In this document: piece by piece, positions 6,700 through 13,339 of the stretch
Layout of the letters: every line of letters starts with the position of its first letter
Numbering within the stretch: position 1 is the stretch's first letter
From: Gemmatimonadota bacterium
GTDB taxonomy: Bacteria > Gemmatimonadota > Gemmatimonadetes > Longimicrobiales > Gaopeijiaceae
DNA length: 13,370 bases
Reading direction: 5' to 3'
Assembly: GCA_030550695.1 (NCBI GenBank)
Contig: JAUQOX010000059.1
Location: 1-13,370, forward strand
Position numbers and translations under genes: made by a program
The notes under the pieces: generated by a model
What the model was told of the DNA's origin: nothing
What the model saw: the letters and a program-made list of their open reading frames with translations, nothing else
Databases searched by the model: none

Positions 6700-7712
6700 T
6701 GAGGGGGAGAAGGGGAAACCGGCACCGGTGGAAAGGCCTGCTCCAGGGGTTGTGGTGGGGGAAGGCGGCAAGGGCCGGCGTGGTGGGCGCTTGGGGGATG
6801 GGTGTGGCCCTCGGGACGGGTTGCGAGTTGAGGGAGGTGTCCCTGGTGCGGCCGGAGGGGTTCCTGGTGGGAGAGGCCTACGTGTTGGTGGGGGACGGCG
6901 ACGACCAGGTCACGGTTTTCCTCCACGAGACGGTGGGCACAGGAGATCCCGCCGTCTTGGCCTCAGCTTCGGTGAGGGTCAGGGTGGCACAGATCCTGGA
7001 GCTGATCCTGGAACCCCAATTTCCGGAAGTCTGCCTCATGCCTGGGGCGGCCGAAGGGGTCAAAGGGGCCTGTTTCGCCGCAGGCCCCGAGATCGACGGC
7101 ATGATCCGTCCCGGCGACCGGGTGGAGGTGGAGATCTCGCTGAAGGACGGGCGCTCGCTCCGGGGAAGTACGGTCCTCCCGGGGGAACTCCACCTCCTCC
7201 AACCCCGCAACACCCCCCTCTGCGCCTTGCCGCCGGGACGCCACCTGCCCTTGGTGTGGGGCCGCGCCGCCGGGGCGTGGGCCTACAGCGCCGAAAGCTC
7301 CATCTGGGGCCTTCGGAAGGCCCTGGAGGGGAGGGGTGTCGAAGTGGAGAAGGACTCCGTGGCCCTTCAGGGACTGGCGGTTTCGGAAAAGGACACCGTC
7401 ATCGTCTTCCCCCGGGAGTTCGGCATCTTCAGCCGTGTCCAGCTCCAACGGGAGGTGGCTTTGGCCCTCCAGGAGGGGCTTCCCCGGGGTTCAGCGGCCG
7501 TGATCACCCTGGCGGCTTTGGACCGGAACTACGTGAACTGGGTCCGGGGAGGGAACTTCAACCCGTCGGGGCCGGTTCGGGTGCCCTCGCTCCGGGGGGA
7601 CGGGACCGGGGTGGTGGCTTCGGCCGTCCGGCGGAGCCTGGGGGTGGTGGGGAGCGAGCCCCGCTTCATCCCTGGGGCCCTCCTGCCCCCTTGTCTGGGC
7701 AGCGGTGGGTGA
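6699..7712 (+). CDS. DUF4249-like envelope protein paired with the TonB receptor
   Basis: A 337-residue exported protein. The N-terminus is strongly basic (MRGRRGNRHRWKG) followed by a hydrophobic stretch and VALGTGC, where Cys42 is a possible lipobox cysteine although Gly at -3 is atypical. The following beta-rich part (EGFLVGEAYVLVGDGDDQVTVFLHETVG, then DRVEVEISLKDGRSLRGSTVLPG) resembles DUF4249 proteins, which in FCB bacteria are encoded directly after carboxypeptidase-regulatory TonB receptors. The C-terminal segment DRNYVNWVRGGNFNPSGPVR followed by PSLRGDGTGV also recalls that family. Cys112/Cys125 and Cys175/Cys332 could form disulfides, fitting a periplasmic or surface location. The gene starts within the TGA of the receptor gene, so the two products are probably partners. 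The family assignment rests on remembered resemblance and gene context; the biochemical role is unknown. Confidence 0.72.
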   Translation: MRGRRGNRHRWKGLLQGLWWGKAARAGVVGAWGMGVALGTGCELREVSLVRPEGFLVGEAYVLVGDGDDQVTVFLHETVGTGDPAVLASASVRVRVAQILELILEPQFPEVCLMPGAAEGVKGACFAAGPEIDGMIRPGDRVEVEISLKDGRSLRGSTVLPGELHLLQPRNTPLCALPPGRHLPLVWGRAAGAWAYSAESSIWGLRKALEGRGVEVEKDSVALQGLAVSEKDTVIVFPREFGIFSRVQLQREVALALQEGLPRGSAAVITLAALDRNYVNWVRGGNFNPSGPVRVPSLRGDGTGVVASAVRRSLGVVGSEPRFIPGALLPPCLGSGG

Positions 7713-7737
7713 AGGGGCCCGAGGGGGGGCGGCCCCT
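7713..7737. terminator. Candidate bidirectional hairpin in the convergent spacer
   Basis: AGGGGCC (7713-7719) pairs with GGCCCCT (7731-7737) around an 11-base loop, immediately after the stop of the DUF4249-like gene. No T-run follows on either strand, so it is at best a weak intrinsic terminator or a transcript-end structure. It serves the plus-strand receptor operon and, read backwards, the uridine kinase operon. Confidence 0.35.
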
Positions 7738-7762
7738 CCGGCCTGACCGCCGTTCCGGGTGT

Positions 7763-7797
7763 GGGGCGGGGGCCAGGGGCGGCAGGGGCCCGGGGGG
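7763..7797 (+). other. G-quadruplex motif between convergent genes
   Basis: Five G-runs of four or more (7763-7766, 7768-7772, 7776-7779, 7785-7788, 7792-7797) with loops of 1, 3, 5 and 3 bases satisfy the canonical G4 pattern. The motif ends at the stop codon of the uridine kinase gene. It would be G-rich in RNA reading out of the receptor operon. Folding is an inference. Confidence 0.4.
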
Positions 7798-8411
<614 letters not shown>

Positions 8412-8415
<4 letters not shown>

Positions 8416-9140
8416 GGTACGGTGACCCCCCCTGCGTCGTGGTTTTCCCGGGGGGCGAGAGGGGGGACCACGAAAACCCGCAGGGCCGTGGCCAGGGGAA
8501 CCTGGACCGGCCCCTTCCCCGAGTCCGCCACCTCCACCAGGACCGCGGGTGGCAGAACGGTCTTCGCTACCACCGTCAGCCGCCGGCCCGGCAGGAGTCC
8601 AGCCTTTTCCGCCTCCCGCAAGAACTCCCCGTCGTCATCCCGGACCGCCCGAACCCGGGCTTCCTCCCCCGCCTCCAGGGCAGCCAGGGTAAGGGGAGGG
8701 GGGGAACCTTCGATCTTGCCGTCGGGGGTAGGGATGGGCGCCCCGTGGGGATCGTGGCTGGGATGCCCCAGGGCCGCGGCCATGCGCTCGATGAGATCAT
8801 CGGAGGCCGCGTGCTCCAACGCTTCGGCTTCCCGGTGGACCTCCCCCCAAGGGTATCCCAGCCTCTGGGTAAGGTAGCTCTCCAGGATCCGATGACGGCG
8901 GAGAACCCTGAGGGCCTGGCGGGTTCCCGCCCCGGTGAGGCGGACGCCGCGATAGGGAACGTGCTCCAGGAGCCCGGATTCTGCCAGTCGCTTGACCATG
9001 CCCGTGACCGAAGCGGGCTGAACCCCCAGGGCGGCGGCGATGGAGGTGGTGGTGGCGGGCTCGCCGGCGTCAGAGAGGGCGTAGATGACCTTGAGGTAAT
9101 CTTCCGCCGAGGGCGAAAGGGTCGGGGGATCTTCCGGCAT
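8412..9140 (-). CDS. DtxR/MntR-family metal-dependent transcriptional regulator
   Basis: A 242-residue cytoplasmic repressor. Residues ~8-70 form the winged HTH (SAEDYLKVIYALSDAGE, then TTTSIAAALGVQPASVTGMVKRL across two helices). Residues ~75-140 form the dimerisation/metal domain, with candidate ligands His83 and Glu87 (RRHRILE) and His102, Glu106, Glu109 and His110 (VHREAEALEH), followed by the family motif GHPSHDPHGAPIP (125-137). Residues ~148-228 look like a FeoA/SH3-like C-terminal domain. Where DtxR and IdeR have Cys102, this protein has Glu106 as in MntR; Asp14 matches MntR Asp8, but Lys17 replaces MntR Glu11. It probably binds DNA when loaded with Mn(II) or Fe(II). The ATG at 9140 fits the family N-terminus; no strong ribosome binding site is seen. 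It is co-transcribed with udk. Confidence 0.9.
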
Positions 9141-9180
9141 GGTGGCGTCGAAGGCGGCAGGTGGCGTTCTCCCGACGTGA

Positions 9181-9186
9181 AAGATA
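9181..9186 (-). promoter_or_regulatory. Candidate -10 element of the DtxR-udk operon
   Basis: Minus-strand TATCTT, 40 bases before the regulator start, extends to TATCTTTC and so resembles the TAnnTTTG element of Bacteroidota. No convincing -35 lies 16-19 bases upstream. Weak evidence. Confidence 0.2.
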
Positions 9187-9265
9187 GCGCCTCGGAGACA
9201 GGCCCGCGTGGGAGGGGACCCCGGCGGGGGGGGGTGGGGTCGGACCAGGGGCGAGGGTCCCTGCC

Positions 9266-9294
9266 TTGGAACCGACCGCCCGGGGAGCTAAGTT
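9266..9294 (+). promoter_or_regulatory. Candidate promoter of the 63-residue protein gene
   Basis: TTGGAA (9266-9271), a 17-base spacer and TAAGTT (9289-9294) form a promoter-like pair with 4/6 and 3/6 sigma-70 matches. It is one of the few AT-containing patches in the region. It would start transcription near 9301, about 50 bases before the GTG. The -35 TTGG is shared with the candidate before the cNMP/GGDEF gene. Confidence 0.35.
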
Positions 9295-9351
9295 GAATAG
9301 GTTTCCAACCGCTTTTCCGTCCGATTCCACCTGGGACTGGAGGGTGGGTCC

Positions 9352-9543
9352 GTGAGCGACTCGGTAGCAACGGATGCCAAGCGGATTCTCCTTCGGTACG
9401 GAGCCCCCATCGGGGTCCTGGACCGGTTGTCGGAAGAAGACCGCATTCGCTTCGCCCGGGTCATCGCCCGGACGAGTCTCCCGGAGCGGGAACGGCGGCT
9501 CCGGGAGCTGTTGGAAGAGGGAGGGTATCTCCGCCCCGAGTAG
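9352..9543 (+). CDS. Small charged protein of unknown function (63 aa)
   Basis: I do not recognise this protein. The 63 residues begin at a GTG with GGAGGG seven bases upstream (9339-9344). No signal peptide, membrane segment or cysteine is present. The sequence is predicted mostly alpha-helical and strongly charged, with RFARVIARTSLPERERRLREL followed by LEEGG as an amphipathic tract ending in GYLRPE. Codons show the high G/C third position of neighbouring genes, which supports real coding. It has its own promoter candidate and a hairpin terminator 34 bases after the stop, so it looks like a one-gene unit. The next gene, the D-aminoacylase, follows directly after that terminator, so this gene could also act as a leader cistron. 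A small cytoplasmic nucleic-acid- or protein-binding role is possible but unproven. Confidence 0.62.
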   Translation: MSDSVATDAKRILLRYGAPIGVLDRLSEEDRIRFARVIARTSLPERERRLRELLEEGGYLRPE

Positions 9544-9576
9544 TCGCGGGGGAGGAGCCGATCCTTCGACCATGGG

Positions 9577-9604
9577 GGGCCCGGGCTTGCGACCGGGCCC
9601 TTTT
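9577..9604 (+). terminator. Intrinsic terminator or attenuator hairpin
   Basis: GGGCCCGG (9577-9584) pairs perfectly with CCGGGCCC (9593-9600) over an eight-base loop and is followed by TTTT (9601-9604), then CGTT. It is the best Rho-independent terminator in the window. It ends only 24 bases before the D-aminoacylase start and 6 bases before its ribosome binding site, so it either ends the small gene or attenuates entry into the D-aminoacylase gene. Confidence 0.75.
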
Positions 9605-9610
9605 CGTTGG

Positions 9611-9618
9611 AAAGGAGG
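9611..9618 (+). promoter_or_regulatory. Shine-Dalgarno site of the D-aminoacylase gene
   Basis: AAAGGAGG ten bases before the ATG at 9629. It decides the start, because the reading frame is open far upstream through the small gene in another frame. Confidence 0.7.
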
Positions 9619-9628
9619 ACGACCAGCC

Positions 9629-11233
9629 ATGGCCGAGCAGGGCAAAGGGGGGGGACGCCCCTGGGGTCGAATGGTGACGGCTTTGGTCCTTCTCTGGGGC
9701 GCGCCCGGGGTCCTCGGGGCCCAGGAACGCTATGACGTCATCCTGCGGAATGGACGGGTCCTGGACGGTTCGGGCAACCCATGGTTCCGGGCGGACGTGG
9801 GGATTCGGGGAGACCGGATCGTTGCGGTGGGGAACCTGGCCGAGGCCAAAGGAGGGGTGGAGCGGGACGTGACGGGCCTCTACGTGGCCCCCGGCTTCAT
9901 CGATACCCACACCCATGCCGGCGAGGGTCTGGCCAGGGCGGAACTCAGCCACGCCCGTCCTTTGCTGGCCCAGGGAATCACCACAGTCCTGGTGAACCCG
10001 GACGGAGGCGGCCCCGTGGATCTGGCGACCCAGCGGAACGCCTTCCTGAGGAATGGGATCGGGGTCAACGTGGCCCAGATGATCGGGCATGGGGCCCTCC
10101 GCCAGGCTGTGATGGGGATGGAGGACCGTCGCCCCACCGCCGGAGAGATGGAAAGGATGAAGGCGATCCTCTTGGCCGCGTTGCAGGAAGGGGCCTGGGG
10201 GTTCTCCGCGGGGCCCTTCTATGCGCCGGGGAGTTTTTCCGATACCCGCGAGCATGTGGAGCTGGCGAAGGTGGCCGCTCCTTTCGGAGTCCCTTACCAG
10301 AGTCACATCCGGGACGAAGCAGACTACACCGTGGGCCTTCTGGCCGCCATCGAGGAGGTGATCACGGTGGCCAGGGAAGCAGGGATCCCCGGCGTGGTGA
10401 CCCACATCAAGGCCTTGGGGCCCAACGTCTGGGGCTTTTCCCAGGCCATCGTCCACCGGATCGAACGGGCCAGGGGGGAGGGGGTGGAGGTGTGGGCCGA
10501 TCAATATCCTTACGAAGCCTCGGCCACCGGCTTGGGGGCGGCCCTTCTGCCCCGCTGGGCCGAGGCAGGGGGACAGGATTCCCTCCGGGCACGGCTGGCA
10601 GATCCGACCACCCGGGCCCGCCTCCGGCAGGAGGTGTCCGAGAACCTGGCCCGGCGCGGTGGAGCGGATCGGATCCAGTTCCGCCGCTACCCCCGAGATC
10701 CCTCCATCGAGGGGCGGCGCTTGTCGGAAGTGGCTCGGGAACGGGGGCTGGACCCGGTGGACCTGTGCCTGGAGTACTTCCGGCAGGGATCTCCCTCCAT
10801 CGTTTCTTTCAACATGGACGAAGGAGACATCCGCACCTTCATGCGCCAGCCTTGGACCATGACGGCCAGCGACGGCGACCTGGTCCCATGGATGGAGGGG
10901 GTCCCCCACCCCCGGGCCTACGGGACGTTTCCCCGGAAGATCCGCCGCTACGTGGTGGAGGAGGGGGTCGTGGACTTGGCCTTCGCCGTCCGGAGCATGA
11001 CCTCGCTCCCGGCGCAGGTCTACCGCTTTCCCGACCGGGGCCGCCTCCAGCCGGGGATGGCGGCGGACGTGGTGGTGTTCGACCTGGAACGGGTCCGGGA
11101 CCCTGCTACCTACGAGGAGCCCCACCGGCTGGCGGAGGGGATGGTGCACGTGTTCGTGAACGGGAAAGCCGTCGTTTTGGACGGAGTCTTCACCGGGGAA
11201 CGGCCTGGCCGCGTCCTCCAAAAGGGCCGTTAG
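9629..11233 (+). CDS. Exported N-acyl-D-amino-acid deacylase (D-aminoacylase) family amidohydrolase
   Basis: A 534-residue amidohydrolase-superfamily protein. Residues 1-31 make a signal peptide (MAEQGKGGGRPWGR, then MVTALVLLWGAPGVLG and AQ). The composite beta-sandwich begins with YDVILRNGRVLDGSGNPW (35-52) and ends with RLQPGMAADVVVFDLERV (472-489). Metal-site residues in the barrel: His94 and His96 in IDTHTHAG, His226 in YQSHIRDEADY, His259 in VVTHIKA, and catalytic Asp415 in MTASDGD. Family members hydrolyse N-acyl-D-amino acids or related cyclic amides to free D-amino acids; export suggests periplasmic scavenging. The conserved cysteine ligand of D-aminoacylases (Cys96 of the Alcaligenes enzyme, in a GNCG motif) is replaced here by VNPDGGG (122-128), so specificity may differ. 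No promoter fits between the preceding terminator and the start. Confidence 0.88.
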   Translation: MAEQGKGGGRPWGRMVTALVLLWGAPGVLGAQERYDVILRNGRVLDGSGNPWFRADVGIRGDRIVAVGNLAEAKGGVERDVTGLYVAPGFIDTHTHAGEGLARAELSHARPLLAQGITTVLVNPDGGGPVDLATQRNAFLRNGIGVNVAQMIGHGALRQAVMGMEDRRPTAGEMERMKAILLAALQEGAWGFSAGPFYAPGSFSDTREHVELAKVAAPFGVPYQSHIRDEADYTVGLLAAIEEVITVAREAGIPGVVTHIKALGPNVWGFSQAIVHRIERARGEGVEVWADQYPYEASATGLGAALLPRWAEAGGQDSLRARLADPTTRARLRQEVSENLARRGGADRIQFRRYPRDPSIEGRRLSEVARERGLDPVDLCLEYFRQGSPSIVSFNMDEGDIRTFMRQPWTMTASDGDLVPWMEGVPHPRAYGTFPRKIRRYVVEEGVVDLAFAVRSMTSLPAQVYRFPDRGRLQPGMAADVVVFDLERVRDPATYEEPHRLAEGMVHVFVNGKAVVLDGVFTGERPGRVLQKGR

Positions 11234-11350
11234 CCCTTCCCGCACCCCCATAAACTCCCCGGGCCGGTGGGCCGATACTGGACCTGGGAAGATGGAAGGC
11301 CCGGGGAAGGGGTCTTCCGGCCGTCCTACCCCCGATCCCCAGTTGGCAGG

Positions 11351-13255
11351 ATGCACGAACCGGCCCGCCAAAACCTGCTTTTCCACGAATCCCCGGTGGG
11401 AATCCTTGTGGTGGACAGGACCGGCCACATCCGCAACGTGAATCCGGCCGGTTGTGCCGATCTGGCCCGGCCCCTCGACCGGCTGTTGGGATCGTCCGTG
11501 TTGGACTGGGTACTGGCCGGGGACCGGGAGAGGTGCGAGGAGGGGCTCCGGCTCGCCCTGGAGGGGCGGACCGCCAGTTGGACCGCCCGGATCGTCAAAG
11601 GGGACGGCCTGCCTCGGCTGAAGGAGTTTCGGGCGGTCCCCCTCGGGAAAGGAGGGGGGGTGGAGGGGGCGGTGGTCTTCTTGCAGCCCTACCCTCCTCC
11701 CGACGCCGAGCGGGCCGAGAACCTCCAGCTCCAAAGTCTCCTGGAGAATCTCCCTGGGCACTTTGTCCTGGTCACGGACCGGGGAGGTCGGATCCGCCGG
11801 GCCTCAGGGCTGGTCCGGACCCACTACCGGGACAGCGGGTCGGTCCTCGGGCTCCACCTCAGCGAGATCGTGGGCAAGGTCAGGGAGGGGGAAGGGTCGG
11901 CCGACGACGTCCTGGGGGTGATGGTTTCGGGGAAGCCCTGGTCCGGGGTCCAATGGCATCGGAGGGCCGACGGGGGTTCTTTCCCCGTGGAAATCTTCGC
12001 CTCTCCCCACCTCGACCCCAGGACGGGCCAGGTGGTGGGGGTGCTCGTGGCGGGCAGGGACCTCTCCTCGGAGCGAAGGTGGAAGGACCGGGCGGAGCAG
12101 CTGGAGGCCCTGGCCCAGCTGGGGGCCTTCACCGGAAGGGTGGTGACGGAATTGGCCGGTCGCCTGGATCGGTTGGAGGGGGCCTTGCGGGGGACGGCAG
12201 CTGGGGAGAAGGACACCGCTCCGGGGAAGGGGACCGGGGTGGGGGAGGCCGGCCGGGACGGGCAGGGGCATGGCCCCCCCGCCCAGGAAGATCGGGGGGG
12301 GAACCCTGCCCCTTGGGAGAGCGAGCTCCAGGGCCTCCGGAAACTTCTGGCATCGCTGGCGGATCTGGGCCAAGGCCGTCATCCCCGGAGGACCCTCCTT
12401 TCGTTGCCGGAGCGGGTCCACGAAGCCGTGCGCCGCTTCTCGAGTCGGATGGAAGCCCTCGGCCTCCAGCCGACGGTGGAGGTTCCCCCCAACCTCCCCC
12501 CGGTGTTTGCCGATGCCCGCTCCCTGGACCGGATCCTGGAGATTCTCCTGGAGAATGCCTTGGATGCCCTGGAGGGGACGCCCGACCGGTATCTCGCCCT
12601 CAGCCTCACCCCCCTGAAAGAGGGGGTGACCCTGCGGGTGACCAACTCCGGCTCTACCGTCCAGACCGACGGGGTGGAGGAAATCTTCGATCCGTTCTAC
12701 ACCACCCGAGGGGGGAAGGCGGGACTTGGATTGGCCGTTGCCCGGGCTCTGGCCCGCCTCCAGGAGGGGAGGATGTGGGCCGAGATCCCTGGCAAAGGAC
12801 TCCTCACGTTGGCCTTGGAACTCCCCAAGGAGGCCCGGGACCGGGGCAAAGTCTTCCATCCTGCCGCCTTGAGCCTTTGTCGTCCCCGCACCGTTCTGGT
12901 GGTGGACGACGACGAGGCGATCCGCCGTTCCCTTCGCTCTTTCCTGGAGAAGGTCGGCTACCAGGTCCGGGAAGCCTGGAGCGGGCGGAGCGCCCTGGCA
13001 CAGCTGACCAGCGCCCGCCTGCCGGAGATCGTCCTCACCGACCTACGCATGGCCGACGGGAGCGGGTACTGGTTTCTGGACGAGATGGCCAAGGCCTTTC
13101 CCAAGTTGGTGCGTCGGACGGTCCTCATCACCGGGGACGCCGAGTACGAGAGGGCCAGCGAGCTGGCCGCCCGGACCGGGTGCCCCCTGGTCCGCAAGCC
13201 CTTCGAGCTCCCCCACCTTCTGGAGGTTCTGGACCAGGTGGCGGTTCGGAACTGA
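11351..13255 (+). CDS. PAS-PAS hybrid sensor kinase-like protein with C-terminal receiver; transmitter appears degenerate
   Basis: A 634-residue cytoplasmic protein without membrane segments. Order: PAS 1 (~8-112, ESPVGILVVDRTGHIRNVNP), PAS 2 (~127-240, ending VLVAGRDLSSERR), a DHp-like helix (250-280), a Gly/Pro-rich insert (~281-321), a second helix, a GHKL ATPase domain (~345-492) and a receiver (~513-630). The N-box LENALDAL and F/G2 boxes (IFDPFYTTRGG, AGLGLAVA) are present. The DHp helix LGAFTGRVVTELAGRL lacks the usual His (Arg263 at the expected place), and the G1 box reads VTNSGS, with Asn for the nucleotide-binding Asp. The receiver keeps Asp519-521, phospho-acceptor Asp564, Thr594 and Lys616. 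It may act as a pseudo-kinase or phosphate-accepting scaffold. The ATG at 11351 suits the PAS start; a GTG at 11267 would add 28 residues. Neither has a good ribosome binding site. Confidence 0.88.
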   Translation: MHEPARQNLLFHESPVGILVVDRTGHIRNVNPAGCADLARPLDRLLGSSVLDWVLAGDRERCEEGLRLALEGRTASWTARIVKGDGLPRLKEFRAVPLGKGGGVEGAVVFLQPYPPPDAERAENLQLQSLLENLPGHFVLVTDRGGRIRRASGLVRTHYRDSGSVLGLHLSEIVGKVREGEGSADDVLGVMVSGKPWSGVQWHRRADGGSFPVEIFASPHLDPRTGQVVGVLVAGRDLSSERRWKDRAEQLEALAQLGAFTGRVVTELAGRLDRLEGALRGTAAGEKDTAPGKGTGVGEAGRDGQGHGPPAQEDRGGNPAPWESELQGLRKLLASLADLGQGRHPRRTLLSLPERVHEAVRRFSSRMEALGLQPTVEVPPNLPPVFADARSLDRILEILLENALDALEGTPDRYLALSLTPLKEGVTLRVTNSGSTVQTDGVEEIFDPFYTTRGGKAGLGLAVARALARLQEGRMWAEIPGKGLLTLALELPKEARDRGKVFHPAALSLCRPRTVLVVDDDEAIRRSLRSFLEKVGYQVREAWSGRSALAQLTSARLPEIVLTDLRMADGSGYWFLDEMAKAFPKLVRRTVLITGDAEYERASELAARTGCPLVRKPFELPHLLEVLDQVAVRN

Positions 13256-13258
13256 CCG

Positions 13259-13278
13259 GGGGCTCGAAGGCAAGCCCC
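13259..13278 (+). terminator. Weak hairpin after the hybrid kinase gene
   Basis: GGGGCT (13259-13264) pairs with AGCCCC (13273-13278) over an eight-base loop just behind the TGA at 13253-13255. No T-run follows, so termination by this element alone is doubtful. Confidence 0.3.
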
Positions 13279-13320
13279 TCCGCCCGGACGAGGTCTTCCC
13301 TGGGGTGGTGGGAACCGAAC

Positions 13321-13339
13321 CCATCAGGCGGCCTGATGG
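13321..13339. repeat. 19-base perfect palindrome around a single central base
   Basis: CCATCAGGC and GCCTGATGG are exact reverse complements flanking one G. The palindrome covers the stop codon of the minus-strand reading frame at the right edge. It lies in the spacer between converging genes and could be a transcript-end hairpin or an operator. Confidence 0.4.

Noticed and set aside
5488..6771. Long minus-strand open frame opposite the TonB receptor gene
   Set aside because: Low-complexity His/Pro/Gln-rich translation, typical of the antisense of a GC-rich gene; the plus strand is clearly coding.
9461..11761. Long minus-strand open frame opposite the D-aminoacylase gene
   Set aside because: It is a shadow caused by the high G/C third positions of the plus-strand gene; its translation has no family features.
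13256..13320. Possible tRNA-like sequence (GGTTCGGTTCCC on the minus strand)
   Set aside because: The T-arm resemblance is not accompanied by an acceptor stem, anticodon arm or D-arm at the right distances. No tRNA, rRNA or CRISPR repeat was seen anywhere in the window.
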